DNA from: Psychrobacter aquimaris
GTDB taxonomy: Bacteria > Pseudomonadota > Gammaproteobacteria > Pseudomonadales > Moraxellaceae
Assembly (NCBI RefSeq): GCF_016107525.1
Contig: NZ_JABASR010000004.1
Coordinates: 186,001 to 250,000, forward strand
Reading direction: 5' to 3'
Length of the DNA: 64,000 nucleotides
The number at the start of each line of letters is the position of its first letter. The stretch's first letter is position 1. This document shows, one piece after another, positions 37,867 to 47,756 of this stretch. The notes beneath the pieces were generated by a model that saw only the letters and a program-made list of their open reading frames with translations, was not told where the DNA came from and ran no database searches. A program made the position numbers and the translations under genes.

Positions 37867-38667
37867 ATGTTTATGGATTCGTCTACTTTGCCGACTCAAT
37901 CAAATATGAATGACATTTACAAAGAACCTACTCATGTGGCGCAAACATCTGCCACAGCTGACTCTGCGTTCAATAGTGAGCAAAAACCAAGTAGCGCTGA
38001 GACTGAAAATGAGACTCAAGCCCCTACTCAAAGCATTGAGCCTAACGCGCTCATTCTGGCTGAAGTACTGAGCGATAAGACGATTGGTTGGAAAATACAC
38101 AATTGCAAAATCACTAAAAAGACGGTGACACAAGATTTGCCGCTACCGTTTTTATATCATTACGACAGTTTAAATGACGCGATTAAACTAGCAAATCCGC
38201 TCACACCCGCTCTACTATCACAGTTCAATACACCCATGAGCCCTCATGAAGCTGCCAAGCTCATTGGTATCAGCGAAGCACTAATAACCAGCCCTTGGCA
38301 TGTCAAAATCATGGGGTCATTGGTGGTTTTTAGCGAGGCGCTGCAATTAGCCGTACGCTTGCATTGGACCAATACGGGTAAAGACACCCAACAACTTTAT
38401 ACCCAAAATGAAGCGGATGCTATCATAGCCGCTTTTAAAGATTGGCAGTTTTTTGGTCGTATCGATGTACTCTATAAAAACAATAAACAAGCCTTAGTCA
38501 GTATAAACGAACAAGCTGAAAGCAATGAGCAACTACTTCGTATTGAAGCAAACGCTGATTATCAGTGCTTGCCAGCGACTCATGCGTTAGTCGTTATTGC
38601 TAAATTGGAAGCGGATAAGACAGAGCTACCTTGGTTTGAGACGGCGATAGTAGAGCGCGTCGAATAA
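37867..38667 (+). CDS. Protein of unknown function
   Basis: 266 residues from ATG 37867; the start is uncertain because the frame is open from a TTG at 37810, ATG also occurs at 37873 and 37906, and none has a clear ribosome binding site. The first ~60 residues are polar and Ser/Thr/Gln-rich. The rest is soluble alpha/beta in character: a strand-rich segment near LGWKIHNCKITKKTV, PMSPHEAAKLIGISEALITSPWH, and FGRIDVLYKNNKQALVSINE. No signal peptide or membrane helix. I do not recognise a family. It lies alone between the HIT gene (divergent) and ilvD. Confidence 0.7.
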   Translation: MFMDSSTLPTQSNMNDIYKEPTHVAQTSATADSAFNSEQKPSSAETENETQAPTQSIEPNALILAEVLSDKTIGWKIHNCKITKKTVTQDLPLPFLYHYDSLNDAIKLANPLTPALLSQFNTPMSPHEAAKLIGISEALITSPWHVKIMGSLVVFSEALQLAVRLHWTNTGKDTQQLYTQNEADAIIAAFKDWQFFGRIDVLYKNNKQALVSINEQAESNEQLLRIEANADYQCLPATHALVVIAKLEADKTELPWFETAIVERVE

Positions 38668-38872
38668 CCCCTTATCTGCCAACTGTTTACGATGTTATGA
38701 CTACTATTGACTTGGCATTATCAGTGAATGGTTTTCAGTGATTCATATCTAATGGTATGGTAACGACCTAGTATTATTCACTAGTCCTCGCATTTTATAA
38801 AAAGCACACTATCAATATTAAAATTGAGGGTGCACATTTTCACAAACCTCGCCTATTTGTAAGGAACATCAC

Positions 38873-40759
38873 ATGGATTATCGCTCAAAAACCTCTACTG
38901 GCGGCCGTAATATGGCAGGCGCGCGCGCATTATGGCGCGCAACTGGCATGACTGACGGCGACTTTGGCAAACCGATTATTGCCATTGCTAACTCTTTCAC
39001 CCAGTTTGTACCTGGCCATGTGCATCTAAAAGACCTTGGACAACTGGTCGCACGTGAAATTGAACAAGCCGGCGGCGTTGCAAAAGAGTTCAATACTATT
39101 GCTGTCGATGATGGTATTGCGATGGGTCATAGCGGTATGTTGTATTCACTGCCGAGTCGCGACCTGATTGCTGACTCTGTCGAGTACATGGTCAATGCCC
39201 ACTGTGCTGATGCGCTAGTATGTATCTCGAACTGCGATAAGATCACCCCGGGTATGCTAATGGCCGCGATGCGCCTGAATATTCCAGTGGTGTTTATTTC
39301 AGGTGGCCCAATGGAAGCGGGCAAGATTTTAGCCAGTACCGTTGGCAAGAGCCACAATACCGATAGTAGTGACAGCAGTGCCGTTCGTAAACTTGACCTC
39401 GTCGATGCGATGATGGATGCCGCGGATGACAGCATTAGCGATGAAGATGTGGCCGCCATTGAAGCCTCAGCCTGCCCTACTTGTGGTTCGTGCTCTGGTA
39501 TGTTCACTGCTAACTCGATGAACTGTTTAACCGAAGCCTTAGGATTGGCCTTGCCGGGTAATGGCTCGTTACTCGCCACCCATTCGCTGCGTCGTGAGCT
39601 ATTTTTAGAAGCGGGACGCACTATCGTCTCGCTTGCCAAACGTCGCTATGAGCAAGATGATGATTCGGTATTGCCGCGCTCAATCGCTAGCAAAGCGGCT
39701 TTTGAAAATGCGATGACATTAGATATCGCAATGGGTGGCTCAACCAATACTATTCTGCATTTATTGGCAGCAGCTAACGAAGCAGAAGTTGATTTTAAAA
39801 TGTCAGACATTGATCGTCTAAGTCGCGGTGTGCCTTGCCTAGCAAAAGTCGCCCCTGCTTCACAAAAATACCATATGGAAGACGTGCATCGTGCCGGCGG
39901 TGTCTTTGCATTATTGGCCGAGCTTGATCGTGCGGGATTATTGAAAACTGACGTGCCGACTATCCATAGCGCGACGATGAAAGAAGCGATTGATAAGTGG
40001 GATATCATGAACTCTGATAATCATGAGGCACGCGCACGATATCTGGCAGCACCTGGTGGCGTACGCACCACTGAGGCATTTTCACAATCAAAAGAATGGT
40101 CAAACCTCGACGTCAACCGTGAGTCAGGCTGTATCCGTAGTGCCAAACACGCCTATTCTACAGATGGCGGATTGGCCGTACTATATGGCAATATCGCAGA
40201 GCGTGGCTGCGTGGTCAAAACCGCAGGCGTCGACGAGAGTATCTTAACCTTCACTGGTCGCGCGCGCTTATTTGAATCACAAGATGATGCCGTCGCTGCG
40301 GTATTGGCTGACAATATCGTTGCAGGTGATGTGGTCATTATCCGCTATGAAGGCCCTAAAGGTGGCCCTGGTATGCAAGAGATGCTATACCCAACGACTT
40401 ACTTGAAGTCAAAAGGATTGGGTAAAGAGTGCGCCCTCCTCACCGATGGTCGCTTCTCTGGTGGGACATCAGGTCTTTCGATCGGTCACGCCAGTCCAGA
40501 AGCTGCTGAAGGCGGTGCCATTGGTCTGGTTGAAGAAGGCGATACCATCCATATCGATATTCCTAATCGTACTATTAACATGCAAGTCAGTGATGCCGAT
40601 TTGGCTACTCGCCGCGAAGCCATGGAAGCTCGAGGCCGTGACGCGTGGAAGCCAGTCAGCCGTGATCGTCATGTGACCCCCGCTCTACGTGCTTATGCTG
40701 CTATGACCACCAGTGCAGATACCGGTGCTGTACGTGACGTGAGTCAAGTTGAGCGCTAA
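38873..40759 (+). CDS. ilvD: Dihydroxy-acid dehydratase
   Basis: 628 residues. Dehydrates 2,3-dihydroxy acids to 2-keto acids in valine, isoleucine and leucine/pantothenate synthesis. The iron-sulfur and Mg sites are visible: [37 protein letters not shown], and the C-terminal [18 protein letters not shown]. Length agrees with the E. coli enzyme (616). AAGGA seven bases before ATG. A strong terminator follows. No other ilv or leu genes are adjacent, so it is expressed singly. Long frames on the opposite strand are codon shadows. Confidence 0.97.
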   Translation: MDYRSKTSTGGRNMAGARALWRATGMTDGDFGKPIIAIANSFTQFVPGHVHLKDLGQLVAREIEQAGGVAKEFNTIAVDDGIAMGHSGMLYSLPSRDLIADSVEYMVNAHCADALVCISNCDKITPGMLMAAMRLNIPVVFISGGPMEAGKILASTVGKSHNTDSSDSSAVRKLDLVDAMMDAADDSISDEDVAAIEASACPTCGSCSGMFTANSMNCLTEALGLALPGNGSLLATHSLRRELFLEAGRTIVSLAKRRYEQDDDSVLPRSIASKAAFENAMTLDIAMGGSTNTILHLLAAANEAEVDFKMSDIDRLSRGVPCLAKVAPASQKYHMEDVHRAGGVFALLAELDRAGLLKTDVPTIHSATMKEAIDKWDIMNSDNHEARARYLAAPGGVRTTEAFSQSKEWSNLDVNRESGCIRSAKHAYSTDGGLAVLYGNIAERGCVVKTAGVDESILTFTGRARLFESQDDAVAAVLADNIVAGDVVIIRYEGPKGGPGMQEMLYPTTYLKSKGLGKECALLTDGRFSGGTSGLSIGHASPEAAEGGAIGLVEEGDTIHIDIPNRTINMQVSDADLATRREAMEARGRDAWKPVSRDRHVTPALRAYAAMTTSADTGAVRDVSQVER

Positions 40760-40802
40760 ACCTTTAGCGATTAATGTTTAAATATACTTGTAGAAATCTA
40801 TT

Positions 40803-40829
40803 AAGCCTGCGCTATGCAGGCTTTTTTTT
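40803..40829 (+). terminator. Intrinsic terminator after ilvD
   Basis: AAGCCTGC / GCAGGCTT, 5-base loop, eight Ts; 43 bases after the ilvD stop. Confidence 0.93.
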
Positions 40830-41006
40830 CACCAAAAAACAACGCAGCTCTCGTTTTGATAACTATTTTTTTCGGTAATAATTCTTTTTTATCGTCATGA
40901 TAAGGCATATTGTTGGCTCAACACTTACTATCAGTACCAATCATCAATATCAAAACCCACCCCCTTAAAACTAATCTCTTAAAATACAACGACGTGCGTA
41001 AACCTT

Positions 41007-42254
41007 ATGATTGAAAACTACAATTTATTTTTATTAATCTGTGGTATCGCTTTTTTACTAGGGGCATTGTTTCCTATTATCTTTAAACGCACCTCCATCT
41101 CATTACCGATGCTACAAGTCAGCTTCGGTCTGATCATGGGGTATTGGTGGACATCCTTGTCGTTTTTGGATCCTATCAATAATGGCGTAATCATCGAAAA
41201 ACTGACTGAGATTGTCATCTTGGTCTCATTGGTTGGTGCTGGTATCAAGATTGATACCGAGTTCTCTTGGCAGCTGTGGCGACCTACAATCAGGCTACTG
41301 CTCATCACCATGCCGATTGGCATTTTTGCGATGGCAGGCTTAGGTTATTACGCATTTGGCTTGAGTCTGGGCGCTGCTATTTTGCTTGGAGCAGTCTTGG
41401 CACCCACCGATCCTGTTCTAGCTTCTAGTATTCAAGTGGGGCCTCCTAATACAGGCAGAGAGGACACACCTCGCTTTACTTTAACCTCAGAGGCAGGGTT
41501 GAACGATGGACTGGCTTTTCCCTTTGTTTACTTGGCAATTAAAGTGGCGGAAGCTTTTAGTGAAGGACAAGCTTTTACTTACGAGATGCTGTGGTCATGG
41601 TTTACGCATGATGTCTTATGGAAAATTGGCGCAGGGGTATTGGTTGGTGTCCTGGTTGGAAAGGCTTTGGCCAAGGTCGTGTTCTCTAGACACACCCGTG
41701 AGACCACCATTTCGCAAGGATATGTGGTCATTGCCCTGACCTTAGTGGCATATGGTGTCGCAGAATATGTACACAGTTATGGGTTTATCGCCGTCTTTGT
41801 CGCTGCCTTTGCATTTCGGCGTTCAGAATGTGAGCACACTTATCATCAAAAACTGCACGACTTTGCTGAGCAATCAGAAGGCTTACTGATGTCATTAGTG
41901 CTAGTTATCTTTGGCATGTTCCTTGGTCAAGGTTTACAATCTGGGGTTGAGTTGACATGGCGTGTCTACATCGTAAGCTTTACCTTTTTACTACTCATAC
42001 GTCCGATTGGCGGATTCATTGCCTTATCAGGACTCAACTTACCTCGCACCGAAAAATACGCAATCTCAGCGCTAGGTATTCGCGGTATTGGTACTTTGTA
42101 CTATTTATCTTATGCGCTCAATCAAGGTTTCTTCGCTGAGGATGATGCGCTCAAGCTATGGATTGTCTGCTCGATTGTGATTCTAGCCTCAATTTTTATC
42201 CATGGTCTAAGCGCAACAAGGCTGCTTAAAATGACACCAAAAAAGCATCATTGA
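41007..42254 (+). CDS. CPA1 family cation:proton antiporter
   Basis: 415 residues, about 12 membrane helices. VGAGIKIDTEFSWQLWRPTIRLL, AVLAPTDPVLAS (helix 4-like, TDP motif) and SEAGLNDGLAFPFVYLA (ND pair of helix 5, cation and proton binding) are CPA1 NhaP/NHE signatures. Such proteins exchange Na+ or K+ for H+ across the inner membrane for pH and salt balance. No large cytoplasmic C-terminal domain is present. Ribosome binding site is weak (AAACC). Convergent with the serine hydrolase gene; no clear terminator between. Confidence 0.9.
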   Translation: MIENYNLFLLICGIAFLLGALFPIIFKRTSISLPMLQVSFGLIMGYWWTSLSFLDPINNGVIIEKLTEIVILVSLVGAGIKIDTEFSWQLWRPTIRLLLITMPIGIFAMAGLGYYAFGLSLGAAILLGAVLAPTDPVLASSIQVGPPNTGREDTPRFTLTSEAGLNDGLAFPFVYLAIKVAEAFSEGQAFTYEMLWSWFTHDVLWKIGAGVLVGVLVGKALAKVVFSRHTRETTISQGYVVIALTLVAYGVAEYVHSYGFIAVFVAAFAFRRSECEHTYHQKLHDFAEQSEGLLMSLVLVIFGMFLGQGLQSGVELTWRVYIVSFTFLLLIRPIGGFIALSGLNLPRTEKYAISALGIRGIGTLYYLSYALNQGFFAEDDALKLWIVCSIVILASIFIHGLSATRLLKMTPKKHH

Positions 42255-42318
42255 TCATGTACACGGCAAATACATTTAATAAAATTAGTTCGCCTAAAGA
42301 ACGAAAGAACCGTCTTGA

Positions 42319-43722
42319 TCACAGCACCTCATCGACCCACTTCAAAACCGCTTCCGTCAGTGCAAACTGACGAATATCGTTGAGCATGGTGGTATCAAAG
42401 TTATGAATAAAAGCAAATGACAGTTGACGCGCAGGATCACACCAAGCAACTGAGCCGTTATATCCCATATGCCCAAACCCTGACAATGCCGGATCAACTC
42501 TCTTAGCGGTATTGCTCTTGTTACTGCATATACTAAACAACCTATGATAGCCCAATCGCCACTGCATGGGCGCGGGCATGACTGCATCTAGACCTGTAAC
42601 TTGCGGTGTAGATAGTTGCTCAAAAGTAGCACTATCAATCAACGTTTGCCCTTTCCAGACACCACCGTTGGCTAACATCGCGTAAATAGTTGCCAGTGCT
42701 TGAGCCGAGGCAACGCCATTAGCAGCGGGAATGACTGCCTTTAATGTTTTCCGGTTATGATAATCAAGCGCTTGTTTGCCAGCAGGTATGAGCGCCGCCT
42801 TATAGTTTTTTAGATTAAGCTGACTGGTATTGAAGTACAAACGACTAATACGAGCCGTGTCCAATATCGGCAATTCGTTTTGTTCACCATCTTTGCTCGG
42901 GTCTACCATTTTGCTATCGACTAAGGCTTGCTGCTGCCAGCAAACATAGCTGGGCAGGCTAGCATAAGTACGTAAGGTACTTTGCGAGTCCGATTTTAGA
43001 GTCGGCTTTTGACGCTTGTTACGCAGTTGTACGCTGTCTTCATTTGACGCCTCAAAGTCTTTGGCCAGTTTTGCCACTTGGTTGACTTTGCTCTCTGGTA
43101 CACCAAAATAACAACTGTCTGCAATGCCTAAAGGTTCAGTAAGATATTGGCGCAAAGCTTCGGCTAATGACATATGGCTCACGGCTTCTATCACACCGCC
43201 AAGTATCCAGCCGTATACCAGTGCACTATAAGCGCTGTCATATGATGCTGCATCTTCAGGAGGTGTGATAGGCATTGCCTCGATATTGCTCAGCATAGCG
43301 CGCCAATCGAGCACCGTATCACTGTCGGCTTCGATACTTTGAATTGAAAATAAATCAGCCTGATGTGACATGACGCGTCGTAAAGTGATTTGGTCTTTGT
43401 CTTTTGCAGCAAACTCTGGCCAGTAGTGAGCAATAGGGACATCATAATCAAGCATCTGCTGCGAAACCAACACATGCACTAGCGTTGCCAATACTCCTTT
43501 ACCGGTAGAAAAGTTAATCGCTAGCGTATCAGGCTGCCATGACGTATCCAAACGTGCCATACCTATACTTGCCTGAGCAATACACTTCCCTGCCTGATAT
43601 ACAACCACAGCACCACCTGCTGGTGCATCATCAAGCTGTAAATCCATCAGTAATTGCTGTAAGCGTTGCTGAAAATCAATCCTCGTTGATGTATTAGAAC
43701 TTTCTTTATTATGGTCCGTCAT
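42319..43722 (-). CDS. Serine hydrolase of the class C beta-lactamase / EstB type
   Basis: 467 residues. FSTGK at 71-75 holds the nucleophile Ser72 and Lys75 of S-x-x-K; YSALVYGW holds the Tyr of the Y-x-N/Y-S-x element; GHMGYNGS near residue 433 replaces the KTG box, as in EstB-type esterases. No signal peptide, so a cytoplasmic esterase is more likely than a beta-lactamase. Two inserted polar stretches (about 218-245 and 270-290) make it longer than the ~390-residue norm. GGAG before ATG. Substrate unknown. Confidence 0.87.
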   Translation of the reverse strand: MTDHNKESSNTSTRIDFQQRLQQLLMDLQLDDAPAGGAVVVYQAGKCIAQASIGMARLDTSWQPDTLAINFSTGKGVLATLVHVLVSQQMLDYDVPIAHYWPEFAAKDKDQITLRRVMSHQADLFSIQSIEADSDTVLDWRAMLSNIEAMPITPPEDAASYDSAYSALVYGWILGGVIEAVSHMSLAEALRQYLTEPLGIADSCYFGVPESKVNQVAKLAKDFEASNEDSVQLRNKRQKPTLKSDSQSTLRTYASLPSYVCWQQQALVDSKMVDPSKDGEQNELPILDTARISRLYFNTSQLNLKNYKAALIPAGKQALDYHNRKTLKAVIPAANGVASAQALATIYAMLANGGVWKGQTLIDSATFEQLSTPQVTGLDAVMPAPMQWRLGYHRLFSICSNKSNTAKRVDPALSGFGHMGYNGSVAWCDPARQLSFAFIHNFDTTMLNDIRQFALTEAVLKWVDEVL

Positions 43723-43820
43723 TGATACTTTTCTCCAGTGATATGAATTATTATAGTTTTAAGATGGTGTAAGTAAGCTGTAAAAATAGTTGAACCAGTA
43801 TAAATGAATTATTGACCAAT

Positions 43821-43851
43821 AAAAAAGGCCACCTATAGGTCGCCTTTTTAC
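43821..43851 (-). terminator. Intrinsic terminator after the CX5R phosphatase gene
   Basis: AAAAAAGGCCACCTATAGGTCGCCTTTTT: near-perfect palindrome with one internal C-C mismatch and A/T runs at both ends. 20 bases after the minus-strand phosphatase stop. Confidence 0.82.
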
Positions 43852-43871
43852 TCTTCAATCATAATGATACT

Positions 43872-44444
43872 TTATCGCGGTACTAGCAAACGATTATGCA
43901 CTTCTTGTTCAAGCTTGGTCAGGCCGTGACTACGTCCACGCTCCATAGCAGTATCCATCTTACGTCCACGCAACCAGCCTGCCCGTAGCGCAATCGCAGC
44001 CCCAACTCTATTGCCAGATCCGCAATGCATGGCAATCTTTTTACCATGATACTGACGCAATATATTATCAAATGCCAGTATTTTAAGTTGCTTTAGCTCT
44101 GCAGCACCATTGATAGGCAGATGCTCATAGCTCATTCCTGCTCGCTCAACCGCTGCTGCTTCATCAAAGCTTAACTCATCGTCTGGCTGCAAATTAATCA
44201 CCAACTCCACACCAGATTTTGCTAATGCGACAACTTTTTCGTCATCTAACGCACCGCATACAATAGTGTTGGCATCTGGACGAAAATACGGCTCAAAAAA
44301 AGCAGCCAAATCAACACCATTATCAGAATCGAAAATTTCATTGCCTAAAGTATCAGTGGCAAAGTTATCGTTGGCAGCTGCTGTATCAATAGATACTGAG
44401 CTATCAGCTTGATCGGTGCTTGTCGCATTGTTTTGTGAAGTCAT
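43872..44444 (-). CDS. Cysteine-based phosphatase-like protein (DUF442 / TIGR01244 type)
   Basis: 190 residues. After ~45 polar residues, the fold of a dual-specificity-like phosphatase appears: VINLQPDDELSFDEAAAVERAGMSYEHLPI and MHCGSGNRVGAAIALRAGWLRG, where HCGSGNR is the C-x5-R active-site loop. Family members include the phosphatase-like domain beside beta-lactamase-type sulfur dioxygenases; the substrate is unknown. Both catalytic residues are intact. Ribosome binding site is weak. It lies 66 bases downstream of the MaoC gene on the same strand, so likely co-transcribed. Confidence 0.83.
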   Translation of the reverse strand: MTSQNNATSTDQADSSVSIDTAAANDNFATDTLGNEIFDSDNGVDLAAFFEPYFRPDANTIVCGALDDEKVVALAKSGVELVINLQPDDELSFDEAAAVERAGMSYEHLPINGAAELKQLKILAFDNILRQYHGKKIAMHCGSGNRVGAAIALRAGWLRGRKMDTAMERGRSHGLTKLEQEVHNRLLVPR

Positions 44445-44510
44445 AATGATAAATATGTTCGTTAAATATGGTTATTAAGATATAGGCTTTGAGACGCTAT
44501 ACAGTACTTG

Positions 44511-45428
44511 CTACTTGCTTTCGCTATTTAGTGTCACAACACCAGCCAAATGTGGCTTACTGTTTTTAGAGCTATACAGCCCAAAGTCACAGGTATCGCC
44601 TACATTGTTTAGCTGTTCTACTGGCTGAGCGATGAGCTCTACTTCAGCTGGCAAAAAGATAGGCAGTTTGAATGAGACATCGATGGTATAAGCATCAGGT
44701 AGCTCACCCATGAGAGCAAGACACTTAGCTTTTGACCACATACCATGCGCAATCGCTTTAGGGAAACCAAAGGCACGTGCTGATAGTGGATGCAAATGAA
44801 TCAGGTTAAAGTCACCTGAAACAAAGGCATAACGGCGACCAATATCTTCTGGTACTTCAAAAATGCTATGTACGTCTTTTTTACCTACTTCTGGTTTAAC
44901 GGCAACTGGACGCGGCGTGCTTTTTTTGTCTTTACTACTGCTAGATTTTTTGCTGCGTGCTAGATAAGTTGACGTACCTTCCCAAATCACTTCATTTTCT
45001 GATTTAACGGTAGTGACAAAATCAAATTGCTGACCTTGGGCATGGTCACGTAAATTATCAAAAGTGACCGACATTGCTACTGTCTCACGCTCACCGATAG
45101 GACGATGCTGCGTGACGCTATTGTCAACGTGTACCAGACCCAACATAGCAAATGGAAATGGCTCTTTGACCATCATATTCATCTGCAAAGTTTGCGATAG
45201 TACCGAGAAGTAAGTGGCTGGTATTTTGCCATCATCAGCAAATCCACAAATTTTACGATAGTCGTTCAGATTGTCCTGATCGATATGCAGATCATCGACG
45301 TAATAGGTGGCCTGCGGCAATTCATCTTTACCGACCTTACTACCGTTACCAATAGGTAATAAGCTTTTGACGATATTGGCATAGGTAGTGTGTGCTTTTG
45401 GCAACGCGTCATAATGGGTGTCTGACAT
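44511..45428 (-). CDS. MaoC family (R)-specific enoyl-CoA hydratase/dehydratase
   Basis: 305 residues: a degenerate N-terminal hotdog half (about 1-165) and a C-terminal hotdog with VSGDFNLIHLHPLSARAFGFPKAIAHGMW near residue 205, the hydratase 2 motif whose Asp and His are catalytic. A Lys/Ser-rich linker (SKKSSSSKDKKS) joins them. Double-hotdog layout is like mycobacterial HtdX. Hydrates trans-2-enoyl-CoA to (R)-3-hydroxyacyl-CoA or the reverse. AGGA before ATG. It is downstream of the large FabG gene but separated by 344 bases including a terminator. Confidence 0.9.
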   Translation of the reverse strand: MSDTHYDALPKAHTTYANIVKSLLPIGNGSKVGKDELPQATYYVDDLHIDQDNLNDYRKICGFADDGKIPATYFSVLSQTLQMNMMVKEPFPFAMLGLVHVDNSVTQHRPIGERETVAMSVTFDNLRDHAQGQQFDFVTTVKSENEVIWEGTSTYLARSKKSSSSKDKKSTPRPVAVKPEVGKKDVHSIFEVPEDIGRRYAFVSGDFNLIHLHPLSARAFGFPKAIAHGMWSKAKCLALMGELPDAYTIDVSFKLPIFLPAEVELIAQPVEQLNNVGDTCDFGLYSSKNSKPHLAGVVTLNSESK

Positions 45429-45772
45429 AAGTAAATCCTAAGTGGGGCTTGAGCAAATTTTCTTGGTGCGCCTAAAGATGCTATAACGTGATTGGTTACA
45501 GCCTATAATTGAGCGATACCACTAATATTAGGCCTAAACTAGGCACAATTCATAGGCATGGTCTTAGACCATATAAGCAACTCTCACAGCAAAAAACAAT
45601 TTGGCTAAGGGTTCTCTGTGTTTTTATCATAAAAAAGCCACCCTTGGGCAGCTTTATTACAATTTATCAGCAATTATTTCGTAAGCATATGTGAGAGAAG
45701 TCAAAAACGAAGAAAAACATCATAAAACTACCCTCTCATTATTCACCACATATGCTCATTGATAAATCGGTC
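45429..45772. other. Intergenic region FabG to MaoC gene
   Basis: 344 bases. The terminator at 45631-45655 ends the fabG transcript, leaving about 200 bases for a separate promoter of the MaoC gene. A 61-codon plus-strand frame at 45509-45694 has no ribosome binding site or recognisable product. Confidence 0.5.
45631..45655 (-). terminator. Intrinsic terminator after the large FabG gene
   Basis: AAAGC-CA-CCC / GGG-CA-GCTTT with an internal CA/CA mismatch and TTTTTT on the minus transcript. About 120 bases after the fabG stop. Confidence 0.6.
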
Positions 45773-47173
45773 TTATGCACCAAGTAAGCTTTGGCCACAG
45801 ACGCGGACAGTGTTACCATTTAGGCCACCAGAAGCAGGTGAAGCCAACCATGCGATGGTCTCAGCCACGTCTACTGGTAAGCCGCCTTGGCTCATTGAGT
45901 TCATGCGGCGACCCGCTTCGCGAATAGCGAACGGAATGGCTTCAGTCATTTGTGTTTCGATGAATCCTGGTGCCACTGCATTAATTGTCATGCCTTTAGC
46001 ATTGTCTTCTAACTGTTTTGCCGTAGCATTGACCAAGCCAATAACGCCTGCTTTAGAAGTCGCATAGTTGGTCTGACCCATGTTACCAGCGATACCTGAA
46101 ATTGATGACACACAAACGATACGTGCATTGTCTTTTAATACGTCGTTGTCTAGCAAGTAGCGATTCAGCCTAGCAATACTACCTAGGTTAATATCAATAA
46201 CCATGTCCCACTTCTTCTCGTCCATATTTGCCAATGTCTTATCACGAGTAACGCCAGCATTATGAATGATTGAATCGAGTCCGCCACGCTTTTGTGCGGC
46301 TTCGGCGATTTGTTTGCCAGCATCATCACTGGTGATATCAACGGTCAATACTGAGCCACTAATTTCGCTAGCCACTTTTTGTAGGTCTGCTTGCTGCTGC
46401 GGTACATCAAGGCAGATAACGTGGGCGCCTTCGCGAGCCAACACACGGGCAATTGCTTCACCAATACCGCGACTGGCACCAGTCACCAGCATGGTTTTGC
46501 CACCAAGAGGTTGTGTCCAATCGACATCGACATTACTACCTTTACTAACGCGTACGACTTGTCCTGAGACATAAGCTGAACGAGCTGAGGTGAAAAAGCG
46601 TAAAGTTGAATCTAGGTTTTGCTCTGCGCCTTCTTCAACATAGATAAGCTGTGCAGTAATACCGCGTTTGAATTCTTTACCAACAGACTTCACAAAGCCT
46701 TCAAGCGCTCGCTGAGCCAAAGCTGTATCAATGTCAGTAATATTTTCTGGTGTGCGGCCGATAATAATGACGCGACCAGACTTTTCTACACGACGAGCCA
46801 CAGTATGGAAGAATTCGTACACTTCTTTTAATTGATCGGCATTGCTAATATTGCTTGCATCAAAAAGCAATACTTTAAATTTATCATCGCCGCCCGTATT
46901 GGCTTTTGCTTCAATGCCTGCATCAGCAAGGGCATCTTTGATATCATCACTGCTGTTTACATAAACATCAGCATGTACGTCTGACAAAATCCGCGCAACG
47001 GACTCACTGACGCTTTGATCATCACCTTTAGCACGACCAACCAATACACTACCACGTACTAAAGGCTCACCGCTTTCGAAGCGATCAAGGGTAACGGGTA
47101 ACGGTAAACCCAAATTTTTGGCCACTTTTTTGCCAATAGAAGACTGAACAAAATCACCATAACGGTCTGACAT
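45773..47173 (-). CDS. High-molecular-weight 3-oxoacyl-ACP/CoA reductase (FabG4-like)
   Basis: 466 residues from ATG 47173 (GGGA upstream); the open frame to 47257 adds a non-homologous hydrophobic piece. The N-terminal ~210 residues are a degenerate Rossmann-like domain; the C-terminal half is a full SDR with LVTGASRGIGEAIA, NAGVTRD, SSISG and NYATSKAG (Ser-Tyr-Lys). This two-domain form is that of mycobacterial FabG4, which reduces 3-oxoacyl-CoA with NADH. The thiolase gene is divergent upstream and the MaoC gene lies downstream. Confidence 0.92.
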   Translation of the reverse strand: MSDRYGDFVQSSIGKKVAKNLGLPLPVTLDRFESGEPLVRGSVLVGRAKGDDQSVSESVARILSDVHADVYVNSSDDIKDALADAGIEAKANTGGDDKFKVLLFDASNISNADQLKEVYEFFHTVARRVEKSGRVIIIGRTPENITDIDTALAQRALEGFVKSVGKEFKRGITAQLIYVEEGAEQNLDSTLRFFTSARSAYVSGQVVRVSKGSNVDVDWTQPLGGKTMLVTGASRGIGEAIARVLAREGAHVICLDVPQQQADLQKVASEISGSVLTVDITSDDAGKQIAEAAQKRGGLDSIIHNAGVTRDKTLANMDEKKWDMVIDINLGSIARLNRYLLDNDVLKDNARIVCVSSISGIAGNMGQTNYATSKAGVIGLVNATAKQLEDNAKGMTINAVAPGFIETQMTEAIPFAIREAGRRMNSMSQGGLPVDVAETIAWLASPASGGLNGNTVRVCGQSLLGA

Positions 47174-47756
47174 AATATAATCCCTATAACGAACGGTTAG
47201 AATAATAATAATAAAAAATGTAATGTGCCTATTATATAGACTCAATAACCTCATCATTATTGATATTTAGTAAATGAGTCTAAAGCTGGCCTAACTATAC
47301 ACTGCCAGCTTAAACAAGTCCAAAAACCGATAATGTCTACAACAATCTGTAAACAAGCCAGTATACAAGACGGTCACTTTTTCTGGATTTAAAAATCACC
47401 GCATTGTGCTAAAATCAGACCTATAAGTTATAGCAAATACAATTATTGATAACAATATATTATCAAATCTATCGTTATGCAATGCCAATAATCGATACTA
47501 GCCAGTCTACGAAAGTCATATTGATGTCTTTCAAAGCCAATACCGACCTTAGATAAGCGTCACATAGTTTGCCAAAGATATACAGTAAGGTCGTAAAAAT
47601 GCCTTATCGTAAACAGCTATGCTGCGTAATAAGTGATAACATTTGCTTCTTGTTTATTTTCGATTATTGAGTTTTCTAATTTAACCATTTTTATTATTAG
47701 CTTTATTATTGTTAGCCTCCTTTTTTCTTCTACCCATATTTTTTAAGGATAATATT
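47174..47756. promoter_or_regulatory. Divergent control region between FabG4-like and thiolase genes
   Basis: 583 bases, the longest non-coding stretch here, with no gene seen. It contains a perfect inverted repeat TTGATAA / TTATCAA with a 7-base spacer (47446-47466), near the middle, that could be an operator for a regulator of both genes. Several AT-rich -10-like words occur (for example TAAAAT near 47410). Confidence 0.45.
47446..47466. repeat. Inverted repeat TTGATAA-N7-TTATCAA, candidate operator
   Basis: Perfect 7-bp arms around CAATATA, centred in the divergent region. Size and symmetry suit a TetR- or GntR-type dimer site; the sequence is AT-rich so chance occurrence is possible. Confidence 0.35.

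Noticed and set aside
39127-40008. Two long minus-strand frames (170 and 120 codons) inside ilvD
   Set aside because: They lie antisense to a fully conserved ilvD, have no family similarity that I recognise, and arise from codon bias of the true gene.
42319-43722. Beta-lactamase resistance gene
   Set aside because: It has the class C fold motif S-x-x-K but no signal peptide and an HMG-type element in place of KTG, so a cytoplasmic esterase is more likely.
45509-45694. 61-codon plus-strand frame in the gap before the MaoC gene
   Set aside because: No ribosome binding site, overlaps the minus-strand terminator, and the protein looks like translated non-coding DNA.
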